A stretch of DNA of 64,000 nucleotides. Origin: Niveibacterium terrae. Its GTDB lineage: Bacteria; Pseudomonadota; Gammaproteobacteria; Burkholderiales; Rhodocyclaceae. Position 1 is the stretch's first letter; the number at the start of each line of letters is the position of its first letter. This document shows, piece by piece, positions 1 to 7,939 of the stretch. The stretch is from NCBI RefSeq assembly GCF_048213115.1, contig NZ_CP172404.1, forward strand, positions 2,170,001 through 2,234,000, read 5' to 3'. A program made the translations under genes and the position numbers. Below the pieces are notes generated by a model that was given only the letters and a program-made list of their open reading frames with translations, did no database searches and was not told the DNA's origin.

Positions 1-1695
1 GAACTCGCTTCCGCTGTCCTGGCGGATCAGACGCGAGGTCACCGCGGTAGTCAGCTGGTTCGCGTTGGCGATCCGGTCCTGGCCCGAGAACAGATTCTCA
101 CTGAAGATCTGCGAAAAGCCGAAGTCGGAGACGCCGGAATCGAAGACCGGCAGCGAGTCCTGGTTCCGGTAAGGCACATACAGGTAGTAAATCCGGGGTT
201 CCAGCGTCTGGACATAGGTGCGGCCACGGACCTGGACCGCACGCTCGAAGAACAAACCACTGTCCAGACTGGCGATCGGCACGGCGCGATCGGAGTTCCC
301 GGAAGAGGTGCTGTGCTCTTCACTCAGGGAGTAGTCGGTCAGGTGCACGCCGAGCTTGGGCGTGATGTAGGCATCGGGACGCAGCCAGCTGTACTGCACT
401 TGTGGATAGCTGACGCTGCGCCAGCCCTGATCGGCCTCGGCGCGGCGAAACTGCGCCGTCTCGACCGGGAGCTTCAACGAGAGGCCATGCCAGTCGGGAA
501 GCCAAGCCTGGGCTCGCAGCTGCGGCAGGCGGTTGTACTGGGGCGAGCCGACCAGGGTCTGGAAGCGCTGGGTCAGAGCACTGGCCGTGAACCAGCTGCC
601 ATTCGAATAGTTGAGTTCGCCTTCGCGGATCAGGTTGTCGGTCGAAGTCTGGGTCACGTTCGAGGACAGATCGGCGAAGTAGCTCGAATCGCTGACCGCG
701 TTGAAGTTGACCCGACCAGAAAAACCCGACCCGAAGTTCTGCAGATGCTGAACACTGACCAGGCTGCGCGAAGAGCCGTAGACAGCGTCCTGAGGCAGCC
801 AGTCGGTCCGCACGTTACTGGAGACGTTCTCGGACAGGTAGCGGAATTCGTTGTTGAGCTGGAGCCCTCGCCGTCCGGTCAGCCGGGGCGCAAACGTGTC
901 GTCGTAGTTCGGCGCCAGGTTGAAGTAGTAGGGCAGCGTGATGTCCAAGCCGACCGTGTTCGACTGGCCGACCGTCATCGGCAGGAACCCCGAACGGCGC
1001 TCGCCGTCGAGCGGGAAGGCGAGCACGGGCGAGTAGAAGAGCGGAATCCCCTGGAAATTGAAGGACGTGCCCGAACCCGAACCGGCGCCAGCATCGTAGT
1101 CGAGCGAGAGTTCTTTCGCCTTCAGATACCAGGCCGGATCAGTCGCTTCGCAGGTCGTGAAGGTTGCGTTTTTCAGGCGATACTGGTTCTCGCCTGCAAA
1201 ATCGAGCGCATCGGCACTGCCGCTGCCGCGAACCACCGTCGAAACTCCGGGCCGCCCGCGCACCTCCCGGCTTCTCTCGATCCGGTATTCGGGATGATCG
1301 AAGCGGCCGAGCATCTCGCCGAGCTTGAGCCTCAAGCTCGGGCCACTGATCGTATCCTTGCCGCGCTTCAGATGAACACTGCCTTCCGCAGCGAGTTCGT
1401 CGGCGAGAAGATCGTAGCGGGCTCGGTCCGAATCCAGAGAGATCGCATCGCGCTCGATCGAAACCTGGCCTTCGGCGCGGACATCGACATCCTGACGCCC
1501 CACGACACGGTCGGCCGTCAGCACGGTCACGCCAGGGGCGAGCCCGGAAGGAGATGTCGCACTCGCCGCGAGCATCGCGCGAAAAGCCTCGATCGAGAAT
1601 GCGGTGTCGCTTGCCCAGGTGGGCGCAGCAGCCCACAGTGCGGCAAGAGGCAGGACGCGAATCAATCTGCAGGGGAAAGAAGAAGGTCGGCGCAC
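1..1695 (-). CDS. lptD: LPS-assembly outer-membrane protein LptD (3' end outside window)
   Basis: LptD is the outer-membrane beta-barrel that, with LptE, inserts lipopolysaccharide into the outer leaflet. The minus-strand frame is open from about 1695 to the window edge, giving 565 codons without a stop. The N-terminus has a signal-like segment ending WAAAPTWAS. An OstA/LptD N-terminal jellyroll region follows (VTVLTADRVVGRQDVDV), then barrel sequence with NQYRLKNATFTTCEATDP and, near the edge, TLEPRIYYLYVPYRNQD, which is typical of the family. About 200 C-terminal residues are missing. The start is uncertain: GTG at 1695 or TTG at 1665; neither has a strong ribosome-binding site. It is divergent from amgK, an arrangement common in Pseudomonas and betaproteobacteria. 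Confidence 0.93.
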   Translation of the reverse strand, partial: MRRPSSFPCRLIRVLPLAALWAAAPTWASDTAFSIEAFRAMLAASATSPSGLAPGVTVLTADRVVGRQDVDVRAEGQVSIERDAISLDSDRARYDLLADELAAEGSVHLKRGKDTISGPSLRLKLGEMLGRFDHPEYRIERSREVRGRPGVSTVVRGSGSADALDFAGENQYRLKNATFTTCEATDPAWYLKAKELSLDYDAGAGSGSGTSFNFQGIPLFYSPVLAFPLDGERRSGFLPMTVGQSNTVGLDITLPYYFNLAPNYDDTFAPRLTGRRGLQLNNEFRYLSENVSSNVRTDWLPQDAVYGSSRSLVSVQHLQNFGSGFSGRVNFNAVSDSSYFADLSSNVTQTSTDNLIREGELNYSNGSWFTASALTQRFQTLVGSPQYNRLPQLRAQAWLPDWHGLSLKLPVETAQFRRAEADQGWRSVSYPQVQYSWLRPDAYITPKLGVHLTDYSLSEEHSTSSGNSDRAVPIASLDSGLFFERAVQVRGRTYVQTLEPRIYYLYVPYRNQDSLPVFDSGVSDFGFSQIFSENLFSGQDRIANANQLTTAVTSRLIRQDSGSEF

Positions 1696-1798
1696 GAGGC
1701 TTCGGGCAGCTGCCCGTTTGTTAAAATGGGGCAGTTTACCTCAAGCCTTGGCGCGGACTGTCCCCTTACGCGCAAGCAATTTGCAGGAGTCACACGTT

Positions 1799-2797
1799 TT
1801 GGATCGAATCGAACGCCTCACCGCCTGGGTGAAAGAAGTCTCCGCGAACCCGGATTTCGAGTTATCCGTCGCGTCGGCCGATGCCAGCTTCCGCCGTTAC
1901 TTCCGCGTCTGCGATGCGAACGGCATGAGCCGCATCGTCATGGATGCCCCACCCGAACACGAGGACTGCCGGCCCTTCGTCAAGGTCGCCCGCCTCTTCG
2001 GCGAAGCCGGGGCCCATGTCCCCGAGATCTTCGCCGAGAACGTCGAGGAAGGCTTTCTGCTGCTCTCGGATCTGGGCAACACGACCTACCTGTCGGCGCT
2101 GAACGAAGGCAACGCCGCTTCGCTCTATGCCGACGCGCTCGGTGCTCTGGCCGCGATCCAGAAGGCGAGCCGTCCTGGCGTGCTGCCCGAGTATTCGCGC
2201 GAAGTGCTGATGCGCGAACTCGAGCTCTTCCCGGTCTGGTACGTCGGCCGCCACAAGGGCCAGAGCCTCTCTGAGGCCGAAACCGCTTCGCTGTATGAGG
2301 TTTTCGAGCGCATCGTCGAAGTCAACCTCGCCGAGCCCAAGGTCTTCGTGCATCGCGATTTCCACTCGCGCAACCTGATGCTGACCCCGGACCGCAATCC
2401 CGGCGTGCTCGACTTCCAGGACGCCCTCTATGGCCCGCTCACTTACGACCTCGTCTCGCTGTTCAAGGACGCCTACATCCGCTGGGACGAGGAGCTGACG
2501 ATAGACTGGCTGGTTCGCTACTGGGAAGTCGCACGCGACCTGGGCTTGCCGGTCCGCGAGGATTTCGCCGAATTCCACCGCGACTACGAGTTCATGGGCG
2601 CCCAGCGCCACCTCAAAGTGCTCGGCATCTTCGCCCGCCTCTGCCACCGCGACGGAAAGCAAGCGTATCTAAAGGACATGCCGCTCGTGCTCTCCTATCT
2701 GCGCAAGACCGTCGAGCGCTACCGCGAGCTCAGACCCCTGGCGAAGCTGCTGGATCGCCTCGACCCGGTCGAGCGAGTTGAAGGTTTTACTTTCTGA
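1799..2797 (+). CDS. amgK: N-acetylmuramate/N-acetylglucosamine kinase AmgK
   Basis: Predicted cytoplasmic aminoglycoside-phosphotransferase-fold kinase of 332 residues that phosphorylates MurNAc/GlcNAc at C1 in the peptidoglycan-recycling shortcut to UDP-MurNAc. Visible are the APH catalytic loop VFVHRDFHSRNLM and the metal-binding VLDFQDALYGPLTYDL. I chose the TTG start at 1799 because a good ribosome-binding site (CAGGAG, 1784-1789) lies nine bases upstream and because MurU follows as its known pathway partner. The frame is open further upstream, but that sequence overlaps the lptD start region and looks non-coding. The gap to murU is 34 bases, so the two are probably cotranscribed. Confidence 0.93.
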   Translation: MDRIERLTAWVKEVSANPDFELSVASADASFRRYFRVCDANGMSRIVMDAPPEHEDCRPFVKVARLFGEAGAHVPEIFAENVEEGFLLLSDLGNTTYLSALNEGNAASLYADALGALAAIQKASRPGVLPEYSREVLMRELELFPVWYVGRHKGQSLSEAETASLYEVFERIVEVNLAEPKVFVHRDFHSRNLMLTPDRNPGVLDFQDALYGPLTYDLVSLFKDAYIRWDEELTIDWLVRYWEVARDLGLPVREDFAEFHRDYEFMGAQRHLKVLGIFARLCHRDGKQAYLKDMPLVLSYLRKTVERYRELRPLAKLLDRLDPVERVEGFTF

Positions 2798-2831
2798 AAC
2801 ACATTCCCCGGCCAATGATCCAGGAAACCCG

Positions 2832-3527
2832 ATGAAAGCGATGATCCTCGCCGCCGGACGCGGCGAAAGAATGCGCCCGCTGACCGACCGCCTCCCCAAG
2901 CCTCTCCTCGCGGTCGGTGGAAAACCGCTGATCGTCTGGCACATCGAGGCGCTCGCCCGCTCCGGGGTGCGCGAGATCGTCATCAATCACGCCTGGCTGG
3001 GCTCGACACTCGAAGAAGCCCTTGGTGACGGCAGCCGCTGGGGCGCTTCGATCACCTGGTCGCGCGAAGGAGAGGACGGGTTGGAGACGGCCGGAGGAAT
3101 CGCGACGGCTCTGCCCCTGCTGGGCGATGCGCCCTTTCTTGTCGTCAATGGCGACGTGTTCACCGACTTCGACCTCGCCCGCCTCGTCACGCACGCCCGA
3201 GAGCTGGACGCCCAGCGCTGCCAGGCGCACCTGGTGCTGGTTCCCTACCCCGGTCACAAGGCCGGCGCGGCGTTGGCCCTCGATACCACGGGCCGGGTCT
3301 CGGTCGCGAATGGCGCGCCCTACACTTTCTCGGGCCTGGCCGCCTACCACCCGGCCTTTTTCGCTGGTGTGCCGGCCGGCCAGAAGAAACCCTTGTTGCC
3401 GCTCTTCGATGCGCACGGCGCCTCGGGCCTCGTGCGCGGCGAAGTGCTGAGCGGCGAGTGGACCGATGTCGGCACGCCCGAGCGGCTCACCGAGCTTGAC
3501 GCCCGGCTGCAAGCGATGATGCGATGA
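2832..3527 (+). CDS. murU: N-acetylmuramate-1-phosphate uridylyltransferase MurU
   Basis: Nucleotidyltransferase of 231 residues that makes UDP-MurNAc from MurNAc-1-phosphate, bypassing de novo UDP-MurNAc synthesis. The N-terminal signature is MILAAGRGERMRPLTDRLPK, followed by VNGDVFTDFDL, the metal-binding aspartate region of sugar nucleotidyltransferases. The ATG at 2832 has AGGAAA just upstream. The frame is open further upstream, but the conserved family start is here. The stop overlaps the next start in an ATGA, so ubiH is translationally coupled. The adjacent kinase strongly supports MurU over other sugar-phosphate nucleotidyltransferases. Confidence 0.92.
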   Translation: MKAMILAAGRGERMRPLTDRLPKPLLAVGGKPLIVWHIEALARSGVREIVINHAWLGSTLEEALGDGSRWGASITWSREGEDGLETAGGIATALPLLGDAPFLVVNGDVFTDFDLARLVTHARELDAQRCQAHLVLVPYPGHKAGAALALDTTGRVSVANGAPYTFSGLAAYHPAFFAGVPAGQKKPLLPLFDAHGASGLVRGEVLSGEWTDVGTPERLTELDARLQAMMR

Positions 3528-4657
3528 AAGACTCCGTACTGATCGTCGGCGCAGGTCCGGTCGGACTCGCGCTCGCTCTGGCCCTCAAAGGCTCCGGCCT
3601 CACGCCCACCCTCGTCGACGCCCGGCCCGCCGGTTCGGAGAACGAAGACCAACGGGTGCTCGCGCTCGCGCACGGCAGCCGCCAGACGCTGGAGAAGCTC
3701 GGCGCCTGGCCCAAGACCGGCTGGACTCCGATAGAGGCCATCCACGTCTCACAGCGGGGAGGCCTGGGCCGCACCGAGATCCGCGCCACCGAGCAGGGCC
3801 TGCCCGCCCTCGGCTACGTCTGTCCGGCCGCGACGCTGACGCGCTGCCTCGCGGCCCGCGCCGCCGGCGAAGGAATCCTTGTCGAACAGAACTGCTTCAT
3901 CGAATCCTCGACCGCGAACGCCGATCACATCACCGCACTCGCCCGCGACGGCCGTGAATTCGACGCTCAGTTGCTGGCCTGCTGCGAAGGCGGAACGGGA
4001 TCGCAAGAGACCGGCCTGATCCGCCACGACTACGCCCAACACGCGCTGATCGGGATTGTCACCGCCCAATCACCGCACCAGGGCGTCGCCTATGAGCGCT
4101 TCACGCCGGAAGGCCCGCTCGCGCTGCTTCCCTTTGGCGGCGACTTTGCGCTGGTCTGGACGATGAGCGCCGAGGAGGCTCAACGCCGGCTCGCGCTCGC
4201 CGATCGGGCTTTCCTCGCCGAGCTGCAGAACGCCTTCGGCACGCGTGCTCGCTTCCTCGCGGTTTCCGGTCGGACGAGCTTTGCGCTGGCCCTGCAGGCC
4301 CGCCTCAATCCGGTGTCCGAGCGCAAGGCCTTTCTGGGCAATGCCGCCCAGACCCTGCATCCGGTCGCCGGCCAGGGCTTCAACCTCGCGCTGCGCGACG
4401 TCTGGACTCTGGCCGAGACTCTGGCCGGAGCCGCAGACCCGGGTGAGGCTTCGCTTCTGGCGCGCTACGCGCAGGCGCGCCGCTTGGACCGCTTCTCGAC
4501 CGTGGGTTTCACCGATTCTCTGGTCAGACTATTCTCCAACGACGATCCGCTGCTGCGCCATCTGCGCGGAGCGGGCCTCTTTGCGCTCGATCTGTTCGCG
4601 CCGGCCAGGAAATTCATCGCCCGCCGGATGATCTACGGCGCCCGAGCCTGGCCCTGA
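3524..4657 (+). CDS. ubiH: UbiH/UbiF/VisC/COQ6-family FAD monooxygenase
   Basis: Flavoprotein hydroxylase of 377 residues, probably acting on the aromatic ring during ubiquinone synthesis at the inner membrane. The Rossmann FAD motif is near residue 8 (VGAGPVGLALALAL) and the second FAD-binding signature is GNAAQTLHPVAGQGFNLALR. Length fits the family. Sequence alone does not separate UbiH from UbiF, UbiL or UbiM, so the ring position hydroxylated is not established; the symbol is by family resemblance. It overlaps murU by four bases and is followed by a short gap before the 5'-nucleotidase gene. Confidence 0.82.
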   Translation: MKDSVLIVGAGPVGLALALALKGSGLTPTLVDARPAGSENEDQRVLALAHGSRQTLEKLGAWPKTGWTPIEAIHVSQRGGLGRTEIRATEQGLPALGYVCPAATLTRCLAARAAGEGILVEQNCFIESSTANADHITALARDGREFDAQLLACCEGGTGSQETGLIRHDYAQHALIGIVTAQSPHQGVAYERFTPEGPLALLPFGGDFALVWTMSAEEAQRRLALADRAFLAELQNAFGTRARFLAVSGRTSFALALQARLNPVSERKAFLGNAAQTLHPVAGQGFNLALRDVWTLAETLAGAADPGEASLLARYAQARRLDRFSTVGFTDSLVRLFSNDDPLLRHLRGAGLFALDLFAPARKFIARRMIYGARAWP

Positions 4658-4727
4658 TACCGGGATGTAACGTCTGACCCCGACAATGGCCGATAGTGGC
4701 TCCTTGGCCCTTCTGGAGGATAGAAGA

Positions 4728-6458
4728 GTGAAACACGAATTCCTGCGCCGAGCCCTGTTCGCGGCGTCCCTGGCCCTGCTCAGCGCCTGCGCGGCAGCGC
4801 CTCAAAAGCCCGTCGTCGCCGTACCGCTGCGTCTGCTCGCGATCAACGACTTTCACGGCCAGATCAGCGCCGGCCGCACGCAGGACAGCCGGCCAGCCGG
4901 CGGCGCCGCGGTCCTCGCCGGCTGGCTGCACGATGCAGAACGCAGCGCACCGGGGACGAGCCTGATCGTCAGCTCGGGCGATCTGGTCAGCGCCTCACCG
5001 CTTGCCTCGTCCCTGTTGCGCGACGAGCCAACGATCCAGTTCATGAACCTGCTCGCGAACTCCGACTGCACGGTCAAGGACAGGCTCGCACCGCGCTGCA
5101 ACATCGTCGCGACGACCGGCAACCACGAGTTCGATCGCGGCCTCAGTGAGCTCAAGCGCCTACACCAGGGCGGCGAAGCGAAGAGTGGGCCTTCGATTGC
5201 GACGCCCTGGCTGGGCGCGCGCTTCCCGTTGGTCTCAGCCAACGTTGTCGATGCGGCGAGCGGCCAGCCCATCCTGCCACCCTATGCGATCAAGCAGATC
5301 CCGTACAAAGCCGCCGACGGCAATGAGCGTTCGATCCCGGTCGCATTCATCGGCGCGACGCTGCGTGAAACGCCGGCCATGGTCGTCCAGTCGGGGGTCG
5401 CCGGCGTGCGCTTTCTCGACGAAGCTGACTCGATCAACCGCTACGTGCCCGAGCTACACGCAAAAGGGATCAGAGCGATCGTCGTACTGCTGCACCAGGG
5501 CGGCCGACAGAGCGCCTACCCGGGGCCGACCGACCCCTACCGCGCCTTGCCCGTCGGAGAGGAACTGCGGGCGATCGTCGATCGCCTCGACGACGAGATC
5601 GACGTCGTCTGCGCGGCCCACACGCACGCCTTCATGAATGCGCTGATCCCGAACGCGCACGGCAAACCAATCCTGGTCACCGAGGCCTGGTCCTACAGCA
5701 CCGCCTTCGCCCAGCTGGATCTGACTCTGGATCCGGCGAGCGGCGATGTCGTCAGGAAGACCGCGCGCATCCAGCCCGCCTGGGCCGACGCCGGCATCAA
5801 AGCCGATGCCGCGGCGGCGGAGCTGGTCGCGCGGGCCGAGGCGATCGTCGCGCCGATCGCGAACCGGCTGCTCACGACGACGGACCGCGACTTGCTGCGC
5901 AGCGAGATCCGCGACGGCGAATCGCTGATGGGCGATCTAGTCGCCGACGCGCAGCGCGAAGCGGGCCACTCCGACTTCTCGTTCATCAACAGCGGCGGCC
6001 TGCGCAACGACCTGCGCGTCGTCCGGCCCCGTCCGGCCGGCCTGCCCTCAGGCGCGATCAGCTACGCCGATGCGCACTCCGTGCAGCCTTTTGCGAACTC
6101 GCTGGTCAGGATGAGCCTTTCCGGGGACGACATCTACGCGCTGCTGCAGGGGCAGTTCAATGCCGACGGCAAGAGGCTGCACACGCTCTATGTGTCCGGC
6201 CTCGTCTATCAGCTGCGGGACGGCAAGGTCCTCGAAGTCAGAAAGGACGGCAAGGCCCTGAACAGAGCGGCCCGTTACACCGTCACGGTCGCGAACTTTC
6301 TCGCCGAAGGCGGCGATCAGTTCGAGCTCTTCAAGAAAGGGCAAGATCGCAGCACAGTGGGCGGCGATCTCGATGCGCTGACCGATTACCTCGACCTCCA
6401 TTCGGAGGGCGGCAAGCTGGTGCTTCCCGCCGACGAAGCGAGAGTGATCAGCGAGTGA
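4728..6458 (+). CDS. 5'-nucleotidase/UshA-like metallophosphoesterase lipoprotein
   Basis: Predicted periplasm-facing lipoprotein of 576 residues that hydrolyses nucleotides or related phosphate esters. The GTG start at 4728 has GGAGGA at 4715-4720. The signal peptide ends with a lipobox (LLSAC, cysteine near residue 21). Metallophosphoesterase motifs appear in order: LLAINDFHGQIS, SSGDLVSASP, TTGNHEFDRG and CAAHTHAFMN. A 5_nucleotid_C domain follows (ISYADAHSVQPFANSLVRM). Metal ligands look intact. Substrate range is unknown: bifunctional UDP-sugar hydrolase/5'-nucleotidase and 2',3'-cyclic phosphodiesterase are both possible. Confidence 0.87.
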   Translation: MKHEFLRRALFAASLALLSACAAAPQKPVVAVPLRLLAINDFHGQISAGRTQDSRPAGGAAVLAGWLHDAERSAPGTSLIVSSGDLVSASPLASSLLRDEPTIQFMNLLANSDCTVKDRLAPRCNIVATTGNHEFDRGLSELKRLHQGGEAKSGPSIATPWLGARFPLVSANVVDAASGQPILPPYAIKQIPYKAADGNERSIPVAFIGATLRETPAMVVQSGVAGVRFLDEADSINRYVPELHAKGIRAIVVLLHQGGRQSAYPGPTDPYRALPVGEELRAIVDRLDDEIDVVCAAHTHAFMNALIPNAHGKPILVTEAWSYSTAFAQLDLTLDPASGDVVRKTARIQPAWADAGIKADAAAAELVARAEAIVAPIANRLLTTTDRDLLRSEIRDGESLMGDLVADAQREAGHSDFSFINSGGLRNDLRVVRPRPAGLPSGAISYADAHSVQPFANSLVRMSLSGDDIYALLQGQFNADGKRLHTLYVSGLVYQLRDGKVLEVRKDGKALNRAARYTVTVANFLAEGGDQFELFKKGQDRSTVGGDLDALTDYLDLHSEGGKLVLPADEARVISE

Positions 6459-6461
6459 TTC

Positions 6462-6497
6462 GAAAAGGGCTGGGAGAACCCAGCCCTGCAAGTGGCG
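6462..6497 (-). terminator. Rho-independent terminator of the sensor/regulator operon (repeat copy 1)
   Basis: On the minus strand an 8-bp GC stem (GGGCTGGG / CCCAGCCC with a four-base loop) is followed by TTTT, about 60 bases beyond the response-regulator stop. The whole 36-bp block, including sequence outside the stem, is identical to 15968-16003. Confidence 0.75.
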
Positions 6498-6554
6498 TGC
6501 GTCAGGATAGCGAACTTGCCCTGAATGTAAGCTTGCGGAGCCCTCCGCCGCGAC

Positions 6555-7934
6555 TCACTCGCCGTCCTGCTCCGGGCGATACTTTTTGAGCTTGTACCAA
6601 AGGGTGCGTTCGCTGATGTCTAGCAAGGCAGCCGCCTTGGCCTTGTTGCCCTCGGCCTGAGCCAAGGCCTCATCGATCAGACTCGCTTCGAGTTCCTCGA
6701 CCGCCTGGCTCAGCGGATGGGCAAGCTTCGCCGCTGCGGCCGGCTTGGCCGGCACGGCGGCTCGTTCGGCGTCGGGGTGCGATTCGAGCAGGAAATGCCC
6801 GGTCTCGAGCAAACCGCCACCACTGAGGATCAGCGCGCGCTCGACCATATTTTCGAGTTCCCGGACATTGCCCGGCCAGCCATAGGCCTGCAGTGCTGCC
6901 AGTGCGCTGGCACCAAGCCGGGTCTGATCCGCAGCATGGCCATGCTTGACAATGAAATGTTCGACCAAGCCGGGGATATCGGAGCTCCTCTGGCGTAGCG
7001 GCGGCAATTCGATGGACACGACATTGACGCGGTAATAGAGGTCTTCGCGCAGCTTGCCTGCCGCAATCGCGGCGCGCGGGTCGCGATTGGTCGCGGCGAT
7101 GACGCGGATATCGAGCTTGATCACCCGGTTGCCGCCCAGGCGTTCGATGCTGTTTTCCTGCAGCACGCGCAGCAGCTTGGCCTGCAGCGCCATCGGCATC
7201 TCGGTCAGTTCGTCGAGAAAGATGGTGCCACCATCGGCCAGCTCAAACTTGCCGACCCGGTCCTTGAGCGCGCCGGTGAAGGCGCCCTTCTCATAGCCGA
7301 ACAGCTCGCTCTCCAGGATGTCGGCCGGAATCGCCGCGCAGTTGATCGGCACGAACAGCTGCTCGCGACGTGGCGAGGCGTTGTGCACGGCGCGCGCCGC
7401 CAGCTCCTTGCCCGTGCCGGTTTCGCCAACGATGAGGACCGAGGCACGGCTTGGCCCGACGCGCTGGATCAAGCCGTAGACATCCTGCATCGGCTGGCTG
7501 GTGCCGATGAAGGCGTCCCAGCCACGACCGATCTCCGCGCGCAGAAAGGCGTTCTGGCGCGCCACCTCGGCTCCGCTGAGCGCACGCCCGACGGCCAGTT
7601 CCAGCGCATCGATGTCGAAAGGCCGGAGGATGTAGTCGCAGGCACCGTGCTTCATCGCCGTCACCGCGGTCTCGATCGAGCCATGCGCAGTGATGACCAT
7701 GACCGGAACATCGGACTCCTGAGCGCGCAGCTGGGCGAGCAGCTCGATACCATCCATCTCCGGCATGCGCAGGTCGGTGATCACCAGGTCGATGGCCTGG
7801 ACGGCGAAGACCTCAAGCGCCTCCCGCCCGTTGCCAGCGTCGAAGACCTTGTGGCCCATCTTCTGCAGCATGATTTCGAGGACGCGACGCATCTTCGGCT
7901 CGTCATCGACCACCAGTATTTGTCTGTCTTTCAT
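6555..7934 (-). CDS. Sigma-54-dependent response regulator (NtrC family)
   Basis: Cytoplasmic activator of 459 residues. The REC domain (1-120) has the acidic pair D10/D11 and phospho-acceptor D54 (VITDLRMPEMDG). The central AAA+ domain has Walker A GETGTGKE, the sigma-54 contact loop GAFTGA, and Walker B GGTIFLDEL. The C-terminal Fis-type helix-turn-helix reads KAKAAALLDISERTLWYKLK. An oddity: the usually invariant REC lysine is arginine (R104 in YILRPFD). It follows the histidine kinase gene by five bases, so the pair is an operon. The best candidate target in view is the sigma-54-type promoter at 11461. Confidence 0.95.
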   Translation of the reverse strand: MKDRQILVVDDEPKMRRVLEIMLQKMGHKVFDAGNGREALEVFAVQAIDLVITDLRMPEMDGIELLAQLRAQESDVPVMVITAHGSIETAVTAMKHGACDYILRPFDIDALELAVGRALSGAEVARQNAFLRAEIGRGWDAFIGTSQPMQDVYGLIQRVGPSRASVLIVGETGTGKELAARAVHNASPRREQLFVPINCAAIPADILESELFGYEKGAFTGALKDRVGKFELADGGTIFLDELTEMPMALQAKLLRVLQENSIERLGGNRVIKLDIRVIAATNRDPRAAIAAGKLREDLYYRVNVVSIELPPLRQRSSDIPGLVEHFIVKHGHAADQTRLGASALAALQAYGWPGNVRELENMVERALILSGGGLLETGHFLLESHPDAERAAVPAKPAAAAKLAHPLSQAVEELEASLIDEALAQAEGNKAKAAALLDISERTLWYKLKKYRPEQDGE

Positions 7935-7939
7935 CCCGA

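Noticed and set aside
313..2274. 653-codon plus-strand open frame
   Set aside because: It is antisense to lptD and runs into amgK in another frame; no domain is recognisable and composition is that of a GC-rich shadow.
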